Shown one piece after another: positions 1 to 6,258 of a stretch of 9,374 nt of DNA (position 1 is its first letter; each line of letters starts with the position of its first letter). A program made the translations under genes and the position numbers. This DNA comes from Actinomycetales bacterium (lineage in GTDB: Bacteria; Actinomycetota; Actinomycetes; Mycobacteriales; Mycobacteriaceae): contig DUTZ01000584.1 of the NCBI GenBank assembly GCA_012841845.1, forward strand, positions 1-9,374, given 5' to 3'. The notes under the pieces are model-generated. The model searched no databases, had not been told where the DNA came from, and saw only the letters and a list, made by a program, of their open reading frames with translations.

Positions 1-1238
1 AGCACCGCCCGCGCCGCCACCACCACGACCGCGGCGCACGACGCGGTCACCACCAGCAGCGGCAGCGCCGAGTGCGGGCCGGAGACGCCGGTGAGCGGTG
101 AGACCAGCGCCGCGAGCGCGAACTGCGCCGCCCCCAGCAGCGCCGAGCCGGATCCGGACCGCCCCCGGGTCTGCTGCATCGCCAGTGCCGCGGAGTTGGG
201 CATGACCAGCCCGATGGACGAGGTGAGCAGGACGAAGACGACCGTGACCGGCGCCAGGTGCAGGGTGCCGGCGGGGGACAGTGCCACGACGACGGCGAGG
301 GCCGCGATCGCCACCACCGTGCCGCCCACGCCGGCGGCCATGACCCGCTCCGGGCTGAACCGTCCCACCAGGCGGGCGCCCGCGAGGTTGGCCCCGAGGA
401 TGCCGAGGGCGTTGACCGTGAACGCCACGGCGTACGCGGACGGGGAGAGCCCCACCATGTCCTGGTAGACGAACGGGCTCGCCGAGATGTAGGCGAACAG
501 GACGCCGAAGGTGAACACGAAGACGGCCAGCCGGGCCACGAACGGGGCGTACGTGCCCACGTGGCGCATGTCCGCGAGGGTCGAGCGCAGGCCGCCGACC
601 CGGCGCGCGTCCACCGAGAGCGACTCCGGCACCGCCGCCCACACGGCCGCCGCCGTGACGGCCGAGAGGACCGCGAGCACCCAGAACACCGCCCGCCAGC
701 CCCCGAAGGGCACCACCACGCCGCCCACGAGCGGGGCGACGACCGGCGCGATCGACTGGATGGCCATGAGCGTGGCGAACGCCTTGGCCACCCCGGCCCC
801 GCGGCCCACGTCCACGACCACGGCCTTGGCCAACACCACCCCGGCGGCGCCGAAGAAGCCCTGGGCCACGCGGCCGGCGACCAGCACCCAGATGCTCGGC
901 GCGAGCGCGCACACCACGGCCGCGACCGCCGTGCCCACCGACCCCAGGACGAGCAGCCCCCGACGCCCGAGCCGGTCGGAGAGCGGCCCGATGACGAGCT
1001 GCCCCACGGCCAGGGCCACCATGAACGCGGTGAGCGTGAGCTGGGCGGTCGAGGCGGAGACGCCGAACTCGCCCACGATGAGCGGCAGGCCCGGCAGGTA
1101 GGTGTCCGTGGCGAACGGACCGATCGCCCCGCAGAGCGCCAGCGCCACGAGCATCGTCGCCGGTGGCGCCCCGGTGGCGGGCCCGTTCGTCGCTCCGGCC
1201 GCGGCCCCCGCCCGGTGCTCCCGCCCGTCGCCGGACAA
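1..1238 (-). CDS. Bcr/CflA-family MFS drug-efflux transporter (3' end beyond the left edge)
   Basis: Predicted proton-driven exporter in the cytoplasmic membrane, DHA1 class of the major facilitator superfamily, in which Bcr (bicyclomycin) and CflA (chloramphenicol) are reference members. My translation of the minus strand gives 412 residues and about 12 hydrophobic segments, the last one reaching the window edge, so only a short C-terminus should be missing (family about 400 aa). Seen: the TM1 motif ATDTYLP (residues 43-49) and the TM2-3 loop motif GPLSDRLGRR (84-93), and PES after TM6. The start is uncertain. TTG at 1238 gives a 28-residue Gly/Ala/Arg-rich leader without a good ribosome binding site; ATG at 1154 begins directly at TM1. 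The stop of the lipoprotein gene lies 8 bases upstream of the TTG, so the two are probably one transcript. Family call is firm; substrate is unknown. Confidence 0.88.
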   Translation of the reverse strand, partial: MSGDGREHRAGAAAGATNGPATGAPPATMLVALALCGAIGPFATDTYLPGLPLIVGEFGVSASTAQLTLTAFMVALAVGQLVIGPLSDRLGRRGLLVLGSVGTAVAAVVCALAPSIWVLVAGRVAQGFFGAAGVVLAKAVVVDVGRGAGVAKAFATLMAIQSIAPVVAPLVGGVVVPFGGWRAVFWVLAVLSAVTAAAVWAAVPESLSVDARRVGGLRSTLADMRHVGTYAPFVARLAVFVFTFGVLFAYISASPFVYQDMVGLSPSAYAVAFTVNALGILGANLAGARLVGRFSPERVMAAGVGGTVVAIAALAVVVALSPAGTLHLAPVTVVFVLLTSSIGLVMPNSAALAMQQTRGRSGSGSALLGAAQFALAALVSPLTGVSGPHSALPLLVVTASCAAVVVVAARAV

Positions 1239-1246
1239 GGCGGCGG

Positions 1247-1774
1247 TCAGCGCGTCTCGACGACCGGGCGGCCGTCGACGTAGGCGATGGAGCCGTTCTC
1301 GAACGCGGAGACCCAGCCGCCGTCGGTGGTGGTCTCGTCCGAGGTCGGGAAGCCCAGCTCGCCCTCCGGCCCGCCGGCCTCGCGGTAGGCCTCGAGGATC
1401 GCGCCCTGGACGACGAACGCCCGGCCCGCCGGGGTGAGGACGATCGTTCCCCGCTCGAAGTCGGCCACCGATCCGCCGGCGACGTCGGTGGCGGGCCCGG
1501 AGGCGCGGCCGAGATCGCCCTCCTCGCCGCCGAGCTCCGCCCAGCGCTCCGCGACGGGCTCCGGGAGCTCGACCGTGCCGCCGTCGGGGCCCGGGACCGC
1601 CGACGAGCTGGTCACCGCGACCGTCGACGACGAGGGGGGCGTGGTCCCGCCCTGGTCGGCTTCCCCGTCGTCGGCCGCGCAGGCAGTGAGGGCCGCGGCC
1701 GTGATCACGGCGAGGGCGGCCGCGGCGACGGGTGCCGAGGCGAGGGGGCGTGGTGTCCGGCTTCTCCGGCGCAT
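1247..1774 (-). CDS. LGFP-repeat lipoprotein
   Basis: A 175-residue secreted lipoprotein. Residues 1-31 are a signal peptide (Arg-rich start, hydrophobic core), ending in a lipobox LTAC with the lipidated cysteine at 32. A Ser/Thr/Gly/Pro-rich linker (33-70) follows, then two LGFP-type repeats. The first begins at VAERWAELGG (74-83) and is degenerate, reading LGRA at 88-91. The second begins at ILEAYREAGG (126-135) and has a canonical LGFP at 140-143; each is followed by a F-E-x-G-x-I turn (106-111 and 158-163). LGFP repeats are known in cell-envelope proteins of mycolic-acid bacteria such as corynebacterial PS1, where they are thought to contact the cell wall. The start is supported by AAGGAG at 1783-1788, 8 bases upstream. 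A possible -10 (TAGAGT, 1815-1820) lies further upstream. Exact role unknown. Confidence 0.88.
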   Translation of the reverse strand: MRRRSRTPRPLASAPVAAAALAVITAAALTACAADDGEADQGGTTPPSSSTVAVTSSSAVPGPDGGTVELPEPVAERWAELGGEEGDLGRASGPATDVAGGSVADFERGTIVLTPAGRAFVVQGAILEAYREAGGPEGELGFPTSDETTTDGGWVSAFENGSIAYVDGRPVVETR

Positions 1775-1782
1775 GAGCGGGG

Positions 1783-1820
1783 CTCCTTCCGGGAGGGGCG
1801 TATCCGGTGGTTCGACTCTA
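1783..1820 (-). promoter_or_regulatory. Possible promoter and ribosome binding site of the LGFP lipoprotein gene
   Basis: On the minus strand, TAGAGT (1815-1820) fits the actinobacterial -10 pattern TANNNT. It would put the transcript start roughly 30 bases before the ATG. AAGGAG (1783-1788) is a strong ribosome binding site 8 bases from the start codon. No convincing -35 is visible, so the promoter part is weak. Confidence 0.35.
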
Positions 1821-1856
1821 GCCCCGCCCTTCCGGTCCGCCCCGAGCTCGTGGCCG

Positions 1857-1930
1857 GAAATCGGCGACTCCACCGCCGGATCGGCAGCCCTCAGACGGGT
1901 CGCCGACCCTGCGACCGGGTCGCCGATTTC
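1857..1930. repeat. Inverted repeat with nested direct repeats between fumarase and lipoprotein genes
   Basis: GAAATCGGCGAC (1857-1868) and GTCGCCGATTTC (1919-1930) are perfect 12-bp inverted arms separated by 50 bases. Inside the unit, CGGGTCGCCGA occurs twice in direct orientation (1896-1906 and 1916-1926, 20 bases apart), the second copy overlapping the right arm. The core TCGCCGA/TCGGCGA thus occurs three times. A small perfect hairpin GGGTC-GCC-GACCC sits at 1898-1910. The unit begins about 24 bases after the fumarase stop codon, so in RNA it could fold as a 3' end structure, but it has no T tract. It may be a terminator, an RNA-stabilising structure or a member of a dispersed repeat family. 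Confidence 0.6.
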
Positions 1931-1953
1931 GGGGCGGGGGTGGGCTGGGCGGC

Positions 1954-3651
1954 TCAGAGGCCGGGGCGCTTGCCGATGGTCAGCGTGACCTCGCCGGTGT
2001 GGGCGAAGAAGTCCTCGCCCTTGTCGTCCACCACGATGAAGGCCGGGAAGTCCTCGACGTCGATCTTCCACACCGCCTCCATGCCGAGCTCCTCGTACTC
2101 GATCACCTCGACGTGCTTGATGCAGTCCTGGGCCAGGCGCGCGGCGGGGCCGCCGATCGAGCCGAGGTAGAAGCCGCCGTGGGAGGCGCACGCGTCGGTG
2201 ACCTGCTTGGAGCGGTTGCCCTTGGCGAGCATGACCATGGAGCCGCCGGCGGCCTGGAACTGCTCGACGTAGGAGTCCATGCGGCCGGCGGTGGTGGGGC
2301 CGAACGAGCCGGACGGCATGCCCTCGGGGGTCTTGGCCGGACCGGCGTAGTACACGGGGTGGTCCTTCATGTACTGCGGCATCCCCTCGCCGGCGTCGAG
2401 GCGCTCCTTGATCTTGGCGTGCGCGATGTCGCGGGCCACGACCAGCGGGCCGGTGAGCGAGAGCCGCGTCTTGACGGGGTGCTTGCTCAGCTCGGCGAGG
2501 ATCTCCGGCATCGGCCTGGTGAGGTCGATCTTCACGGCCGCGCCCTTGCCGGTGCCCGAGACGCCGTCGGTGGCGGCGTCGAGCTCGGCGTCGGTGGTGG
2601 CGGGCAGGTACTGGCCGGGGTTGAACTCGAGCTGCTCGAGGAATACGCCCTCCGGGGTGATCTTGGCCTTGGCCTGGCGGTCGGCCGAGCAGGAGACGGC
2701 CAGGGCGACCGGCAGCGAGGCGCCGTGGCGGGGCAGGCGGACCACGCGGACGTCGTGGCAGAAGTACTTGCCGCCGAACTGGGCGCCGATGCCGATCTTC
2801 TGGGTGAGCTCGAAGACCTTCTCCTCGAGCTCGACGTCGCGGAAGCCGCGGCCGGTGATCGCGCCCTCGCGGGGGAGCTCGTCGAGGTAGTGGGCGCTGG
2901 CGAGCTTGGCGGTCTTGAGGCAGTGCTCGGCCGAGGTGCCGCCCACGACGATCGCCAGGTGGTACGGCGGGCAGGCGGCGGTGCCGATCGAGCGGATCTT
3001 CTCCTCGATGAACTGCATCATGCGCTCGGGATTGAGGATGGCCTTGGTCTCCTGGTACAGGAACGACTTGTTGGCCGACCCGCCGCCCTTGGCCATGAAG
3101 AGGAACTCGTAGGTGGTCTCGTTGCCGGGGGTGGTGTCGGCGCCGATCTCGATCTGGGCGGGCAGGTTGTTGCCCGTGTTCTTCTCCTCCCACATCGTCA
3201 TGGGCGCGTTCTGTGAGTACCGCAGGTTGAGCTTGGTGAACGCGTCGTAGACGCCGCGAGAGACCGTCTCCTCGTCGGGGCCGGCGGTGAGCACGTGCTG
3301 GCCGCGCGAGCCCTTGACGATCGCGGTGCCGGTGTCCTGGCACATGGGCAGCACGCCCGCCGAGGCGATGTTGGCGTTCTTGAGCAGGTCCAGCGCCACG
3401 AACTTGTCGTTCTCGCTGGCCTCCGGATCGTCGAGGATCTTGGCGACCTGCGCGAGGTGGTCGCTACGGAGGTAATGGGAGATGTCGTGCATCGCCGTCT
3501 CGGTGAGCAGGCGGATCGCCTCGGGCTCCACCGAGAGGAACGTCCGGCCGCCCGGGCCCTCGACCGTGGAGACGCCCTCCGTGGTGAGCAGTCGGTACTC
3601 GGTGGTGTCCTCCCCGAGGGGGAGGAGGTCCTCGTAGCGGAACTCGGGCAT
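1954..3651 (-). CDS. fumA: Class I fumarate hydratase (iron-sulfur fumarase)
   Basis: Interconverts fumarate and (S)-malate in the citric acid cycle, in the cytoplasm. The 565-residue length fits single-chain class I fumarases of the E. coli FumA/FumB type. The N-terminal domain carries three cysteines in the expected contexts for the [4Fe-4S] cluster: [10 protein letters not shown] (Cys104), GTAACPPYH (Cys227) and AVSCSADRQ (Cys321). The C-terminal fumarase domain starts near residue 365 and contains the conserved blocks [11 protein letters not shown] and [12 protein letters not shown] and a late GGxAA segment ([10 protein letters not shown]). The start ATG is supported by AAGGAG 8 bases upstream. 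It is divergent from the YccF gene with a 117-bp shared upstream region; a TAACCT -10 candidate is seen at 3693-3698. The protein looks complete and unbroken. The cluster makes this enzyme iron- and oxygen-sensitive, unlike class II FumC. Confidence 0.96.
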   Translation of the reverse strand: MPEFRYEDLLPLGEDTTEYRLLTTEGVSTVEGPGGRTFLSVEPEAIRLLTETAMHDISHYLRSDHLAQVAKILDDPEASENDKFVALDLLKNANIASAGVLPMCQDTGTAIVKGSRGQHVLTAGPDEETVSRGVYDAFTKLNLRYSQNAPMTMWEEKNTGNNLPAQIEIGADTTPGNETTYEFLFMAKGGGSANKSFLYQETKAILNPERMMQFIEEKIRSIGTAACPPYHLAIVVGGTSAEHCLKTAKLASAHYLDELPREGAITGRGFRDVELEEKVFELTQKIGIGAQFGGKYFCHDVRVVRLPRHGASLPVALAVSCSADRQAKAKITPEGVFLEQLEFNPGQYLPATTDAELDAATDGVSGTGKGAAVKIDLTRPMPEILAELSKHPVKTRLSLTGPLVVARDIAHAKIKERLDAGEGMPQYMKDHPVYYAGPAKTPEGMPSGSFGPTTAGRMDSYVEQFQAAGGSMVMLAKGNRSKQVTDACASHGGFYLGSIGGPAARLAQDCIKHVEVIEYEELGMEAVWKIDVEDFPAFIVVDDKGEDFFAHTGEVTLTIGKRPGL

Positions 3652-3692
3652 GGGGTCGCTCCTTGTGCGGGTACGCCGGCGGGTGTTCCCCC

Positions 3693-3698
3693 AGGTTA
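3693..3698 (-). promoter_or_regulatory. Candidate -10 element of the fumarase gene
   Basis: On the minus strand this reads TAACCT, matching TANNNT, about 40 bases upstream of the fumarase ATG. The -35 region reads CCCGAC-like and is not recognisable, which is common in high-GC actinobacteria. Assigned from position and pattern only. Confidence 0.35.
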
Positions 3699-3768
3699 GT
3701 ACGACCGCGCGGGTCGTCGGGCCCGGGCACCACCCGCGGTCGAGGGGGCGAGCGGGCAGGATGGGGGG

Positions 3769-4185
3769 ATGCGCACGCTGCTCAACGTGATCTGGCTCGT
3801 CTTCTCCGGGCTGTGGCTCGCCCTGTCGTACATCGCCGTGGGTCTGATCGCGTGCCTACTCATCGTGACGATCCCGTTCGGCATCGCCGCGTTCCGCATG
3901 GCGGGCTTCGCCCTGTGGCCGTTCGGCCGCGCGGTGATCCGCACCTCCACCCCGGCGACGGCGGTCTCGACCGGCTGCCTCAACGTGGTGTGGTTCCTCA
4001 TCGCCGGACTGTGGCTGGCGATCGCCCACGTCACCACGGCCCTGGCCCTGGCGGTGACGATCGTCGGGATCCCCCTCGCGCTGGGGAACCTGCAGATGAT
4101 CCCCATCACCTGCTTCCCCTTCGGCAAGACGTACGTCCCGCGTGACCGGGTGCCGCGCGGCGCCGAGGTCGTCTACCAGTTCTGA
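3769..4185 (+). CDS. yccF: YccF-family inner-membrane protein (two tandem YccF domains)
   Basis: A 138-residue membrane protein of the YccF family (formerly DUF307), whose function is not established. It shows a clear internal duplication. Residues 4-57 ([15 protein letters not shown] ... WPFGRAVI) and 70-123 ([15 protein letters not shown] ... FPFGKTYV) line up throughout, each with two hydrophobic segments, a TIPFG/VGIPL turn and a final PFG. The tail after 123 is short and polar. AGGA (3758-3761), 7 bases before ATG, supports the start. It is transcribed away from the fumarase gene and towards the iron-uptake operon, but 124 bases with a separate iron-type promoter lie between, so it is probably not part of that operon. 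Identification is firm, biological role unknown. Confidence 0.93.
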   Translation: MRTLLNVIWLVFSGLWLALSYIAVGLIACLLIVTIPFGIAAFRMAGFALWPFGRAVIRTSTPATAVSTGCLNVVWFLIAGLWLAIAHVTTALALAVTIVGIPLALGNLQMIPITCFPFGKTYVPRDRVPRGAEVVYQF

Positions 4186-4209
4186 GCGAACGATCACACG
4201 ACCACGCGA

Positions 4210-4225
4210 TGTGACGGATCTCACT
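4210..4225. promoter_or_regulatory. CRP/GlxR-like operator upstream of the siderophore importer
   Basis: TGTGACGGATCTCACT matches TGTGA-N6-TCACA at 9 of 10 fixed positions. This is the consensus of cAMP-responsive Crp/GlxR regulators in actinobacteria. Its last base coincides with the first base of the upstream iron box. No -35/-10 for the upstream gene is near, so it most likely serves the importer operon. Binding is inferred from pattern only. Confidence 0.5.
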
Positions 4226-4243
4226 TAGGAGAGGCTTACCTCG
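4225..4243. promoter_or_regulatory. DtxR/IdeR iron box 1
   Basis: TTAGGAGAGGCTTACCTCG matches the 19-bp DtxR/IdeR consensus TTAGGTTAGGCTAACCTAA at 14 of 19 positions, counted by hand. It lies just upstream of the proposed -35 (4247-4252). An iron-loaded DtxR-type repressor bound here would be expected to block the operon when iron is plentiful. Confidence 0.7.
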
Positions 4244-4246
4244 GGC

Positions 4247-4276
4247 TTGTCTCTGCGGGTTCCATCGAATTAAGGT
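4247..4276 (+). promoter_or_regulatory. Promoter of the siderophore importer operon
   Basis: TTGTCT (4247-4252) as -35 and TAAGGT (4271-4276) as -10 are separated by 18 bases. The -10 lies within iron box 2, a normal arrangement for repression by DtxR/IdeR. The predicted transcript would start near 4283, giving a leader of about 27 bases before the GTG start. Confidence 0.55.
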
Positions 4277-4289
4277 GAGCCTAACCTTG
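4271..4289. promoter_or_regulatory. DtxR/IdeR iron box 2
   Basis: TAAGGTGAGCCTAACCTTG matches the 19-bp DtxR/IdeR consensus at 14 of 19 positions. It is a good palindrome itself (AAGGT at 4272-4276, ACCTT at 4284-4288). It covers the proposed -10 and lies 46 bases downstream of box 1. Confidence 0.8.
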
Positions 4290-4309
4290 CGAGAACAACA
4301 GGAGTCCGT

Positions 4310-5221
4310 GTGAACCGTTTCCCGAAGATCGTCGCCGCCGTCGGCGCCCTGACCCTCACCGCCGGCACGCTCACCGCGTGCGGCGGCTCCGACGCCCAGA
4401 CCGGCGGAACCGAGGGCGAGGGCCCGACGAAGGTCGTGCTCACCAGCCACGCGGCGGCGGGCACCCTCGACGAGCTGGATCTCGAGGACCGGGTCGTGGG
4501 CCTGAGCAAGACCGGCGTCTTCCCGGAGGCCCTCGAGACCTACGCGGACGACAAGTACACCGACGTCGGCAGCCTCAAGGAGCCGAAGATGGACGTCATC
4601 GCCGAGCTCGGCCCCGACGCCATCCTCTTCGGCGGCCGGACCCGGGCGATGGAGGAGGAGTTCACCAAGCTCGCCGACACCGTGCTGCTGGGCGACGCCA
4701 CCAACACCGACACCATCGCCTCCAACCGGGCCAAGGTCGAGGAGATCGCCGCGCTGTTCGGGGCGCAGGACAAGGCCGAGGAGGAGCTCGCCGAGATCGA
4801 CGAGAAGGTCGCCGCCACCAAGGAGAAGGCCGCGGACGCCGGCACGGCCCTCGTGCTCATGACCTCGGGCGGCAAGGTCTCCGTCTACGGCGCGGGCTCG
4901 CGCTTCGACCTCATCTTCAACGAGCTCGGCATGACGCCGGCCGGCGAGGTCCCCACCGAGGGCAGCCACGGCGCGCCCATGAGCTGGGAGCAGATCGCCG
5001 AGCTCGACCCCGACCACGTCTTCGTGATCGACCGCGACGCGGCGATCGGCAACGAGGGCGAGGCCGCGGCCGCGCTGCTCGACAACCCGGTCTTCAACCG
5101 CACCTCGGCCGCCGAGAACGACAACGTCCACATGCTCGACGGCCAGAACTGGTACCTCGTCGGCAGCGGCCTGGGTGTGCTCGGCGACATGGTCGACGAG
5201 ATCGACTCCGCGATCTCCTGA
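4310..5221 (+). CDS. Siderophore ABC transporter substrate-binding lipoprotein (YclQ/CeuE class)
   Basis: Binds a ferric siderophore outside the membrane and delivers it to the two permeases encoded next. The 303-residue protein has a signal peptide with lipobox LTAC (21-24, lipidated Cys24), then a Gly/Glu-rich linker. The type III binding-protein fold starts at KVVLTSH (41-47). Segments DDKYTDVGSLKEP (80-92), VYGAGSRFDL (192-201) and VFVIDRDAAIG (237-247) closely resemble B. subtilis YclQ, the petrobactin receptor. Arg110, Arg198 and Arg242, with His220 and Tyr282, sit where CeuE uses its basic triad and Fe-coordinating His/Tyr. The usual first strand and the Lys-Pro-rich stretch before it seem to be missing. 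The GTG start is supported by AGGAG at 4300-4304, 5 bases upstream. It is the first gene of a four-gene operon behind two iron boxes. Catecholate-type ligand is inferred. Confidence 0.93.
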   Translation: MNRFPKIVAAVGALTLTAGTLTACGGSDAQTGGTEGEGPTKVVLTSHAAAGTLDELDLEDRVVGLSKTGVFPEALETYADDKYTDVGSLKEPKMDVIAELGPDAILFGGRTRAMEEEFTKLADTVLLGDATNTDTIASNRAKVEEIAALFGAQDKAEEELAEIDEKVAATKEKAADAGTALVLMTSGGKVSVYGAGSRFDLIFNELGMTPAGEVPTEGSHGAPMSWEQIAELDPDHVFVIDRDAAIGNEGEAAAALLDNPVFNRTSAAENDNVHMLDGQNWYLVGSGLGVLGDMVDEIDSAIS

Positions 5222-5235
5222 ACCCGGACCACCCC

Positions 5236-6258
5236 ATGACGACCACGATCACGCGCGAGGAACGGACGCGGCGGCGCACGCCGTGGCCGCTCCTCGGCGT
5301 GGTCGCGCTCGTCGTCTCGCTGGTCGCCAGCGTCTTCGTGGGCGCCGCCGACATCACGCCGTGGGACGTGTTCACGGGCGGACTCACCGAGGCGCACCGC
5401 GTGTACCTCGTCGAGGCCCGCCTGCCCCGGACCGCGGCGGCGGCGCTGGCCGGCGCCTCGCTGGCGATCGCGGGCCTGCTCATGCAGCTGCTCACCCGCA
5501 ACCGCTTCGTCGAGCCCTCCACCGCCGGCACCGTGGAGTCCGCCGGCCTCGGGCTCGTCGTGGTCGCGATTCTCGCCCCGAGCGCGCCGCTCGTGGTCAA
5601 GATGCTCGTCGCGATGGTGTTCGCGCTCGCCGGCACCGCGCTGTTCCTGGCCTGCATCCGCCGCGTCGCGGTCTCCGACTCGTTCGTCGTCCCGCTCGTC
5701 GGCATCATGCTCGGCTCGGTCGTCGGCGCGGTCGCCGCCTTCCTCGCGCTGTCGCGGGACCTGCTGCAGATGCTCAACACCTGGATGCTCGCCGACTTCT
5801 CGGCCGTGCTCGCCGGGCGCTACGAGCTGCTCTGGCTGGTCGCCGTGCTCGGCGTCCTGGCCTACCTCGCCGCGAACCGCTTCACCGTCGCCGGCCTGGG
5901 CGAGGACGTCGCCACCGGGCTCGGCCTCGACCACCGCACGGTCGTCGCGGCCGGGATGGCCATCGTCGCCGCGGTGGCCGCCGTCGTTGTCGTCACCGTG
6001 GGGGCCCTGCCCCTGCTCGGCCTCGTCGTCCCCAACATCGTCTCCCGGCTGGTGGGCGACGACGCGCGCCGCGGCCTGCCGCTCGTCGCGCTCCTCGGCT
6101 CGGCCACCGTGCTGATCTGCGACATCGTCGGCCGCTCGCTGCCCGGCCTGATATCGGGCGGCCCCGGCGCCGGGGAGATCCCCGTCGGCACGATCGTCGG
6201 CATCCTCGGCGGTGCCGTGTTCCTGTCCATGATGCTCAAGGGGGTGCGCCGTGGCTGA
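5236..6258 (+). CDS. Iron-siderophore ABC transporter permease 1 (FecCD family, YclN-like)
   Basis: One of two membrane subunits forming the import channel. The 340-residue protein has a short basic N-terminus (TRRRT, 11-15) and about nine to ten hydrophobic segments. Family landmarks seen: RLPR (62-65), NRFVEPSTAG (89-98), the cytoplasmic coupling loop LGEDVATGLGLDHR (221-234) that should contact the ATPase, GLVVPNIV (262-269), and the C-terminal GEIPVGTIVG (313-322). The variant motif 'PSTAGTVESAGLG' resembles YclN rather than enterobactin FepD, in agreement with the YclQ-like binding protein. Start ATG is 14 bases after the binding-protein stop; the ribosome binding site is weak (GGA at 5226-5228). 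Its last 8 bases overlap the next gene. Confidence 0.94.
   Translation: MTTTITREERTRRRTPWPLLGVVALVVSLVASVFVGAADITPWDVFTGGLTEAHRVYLVEARLPRTAAAALAGASLAIAGLLMQLLTRNRFVEPSTAGTVESAGLGLVVVAILAPSAPLVVKMLVAMVFALAGTALFLACIRRVAVSDSFVVPLVGIMLGSVVGAVAAFLALSRDLLQMLNTWMLADFSAVLAGRYELLWLVAVLGVLAYLAANRFTVAGLGEDVATGLGLDHRTVVAAGMAIVAAVAAVVVVTVGALPLLGLVVPNIVSRLVGDDARRGLPLVALLGSATVLICDIVGRSLPGLISGGPGAGEIPVGTIVGILGGAVFLSMMLKGVRRG
6238..6244 (+). promoter_or_regulatory. Ribosome binding site for permease 2
   Basis: AAGGGGG lies within the last codons of permease 1, 6 bases ahead of the GTG at 6251. It supports that start over any downstream alternative and implies translational coupling of the two permeases. Confidence 0.6.

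Noticed and set aside
91..1283. Several long plus-strand open frames (for example 258-1283 and 511-1101)
   Set aside because: They are antisense to the MFS transporter and encode low-complexity Arg/His/Ala-rich text; long stop-free shadows are normal at this GC content.
1999..3216. 405-codon plus-strand frame opposite fumarase
   Set aside because: Repetitive Gly/Leu/Asp/Ala text mirrors the antisense codons of fumarase and shows no family motif or ribosome binding site.
1247..3343. A 698-codon open frame on the minus strand joining part of the fumarase region with the lipoprotein
   Set aside because: Its first part is an out-of-frame shadow of fumarase, rich in Arg/His/Pro. Only the last 175 codons, from the lipobox-bearing ATG at 1774, are a real gene.
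3691..3709. AGGTTAG in the fumarase/yccF gap resembling half of an iron box
   Set aside because: Only about 10 of 19 positions match the DtxR/IdeR consensus and the second half-site is missing; the match is explained by the TAACCT -10 of fumarase.
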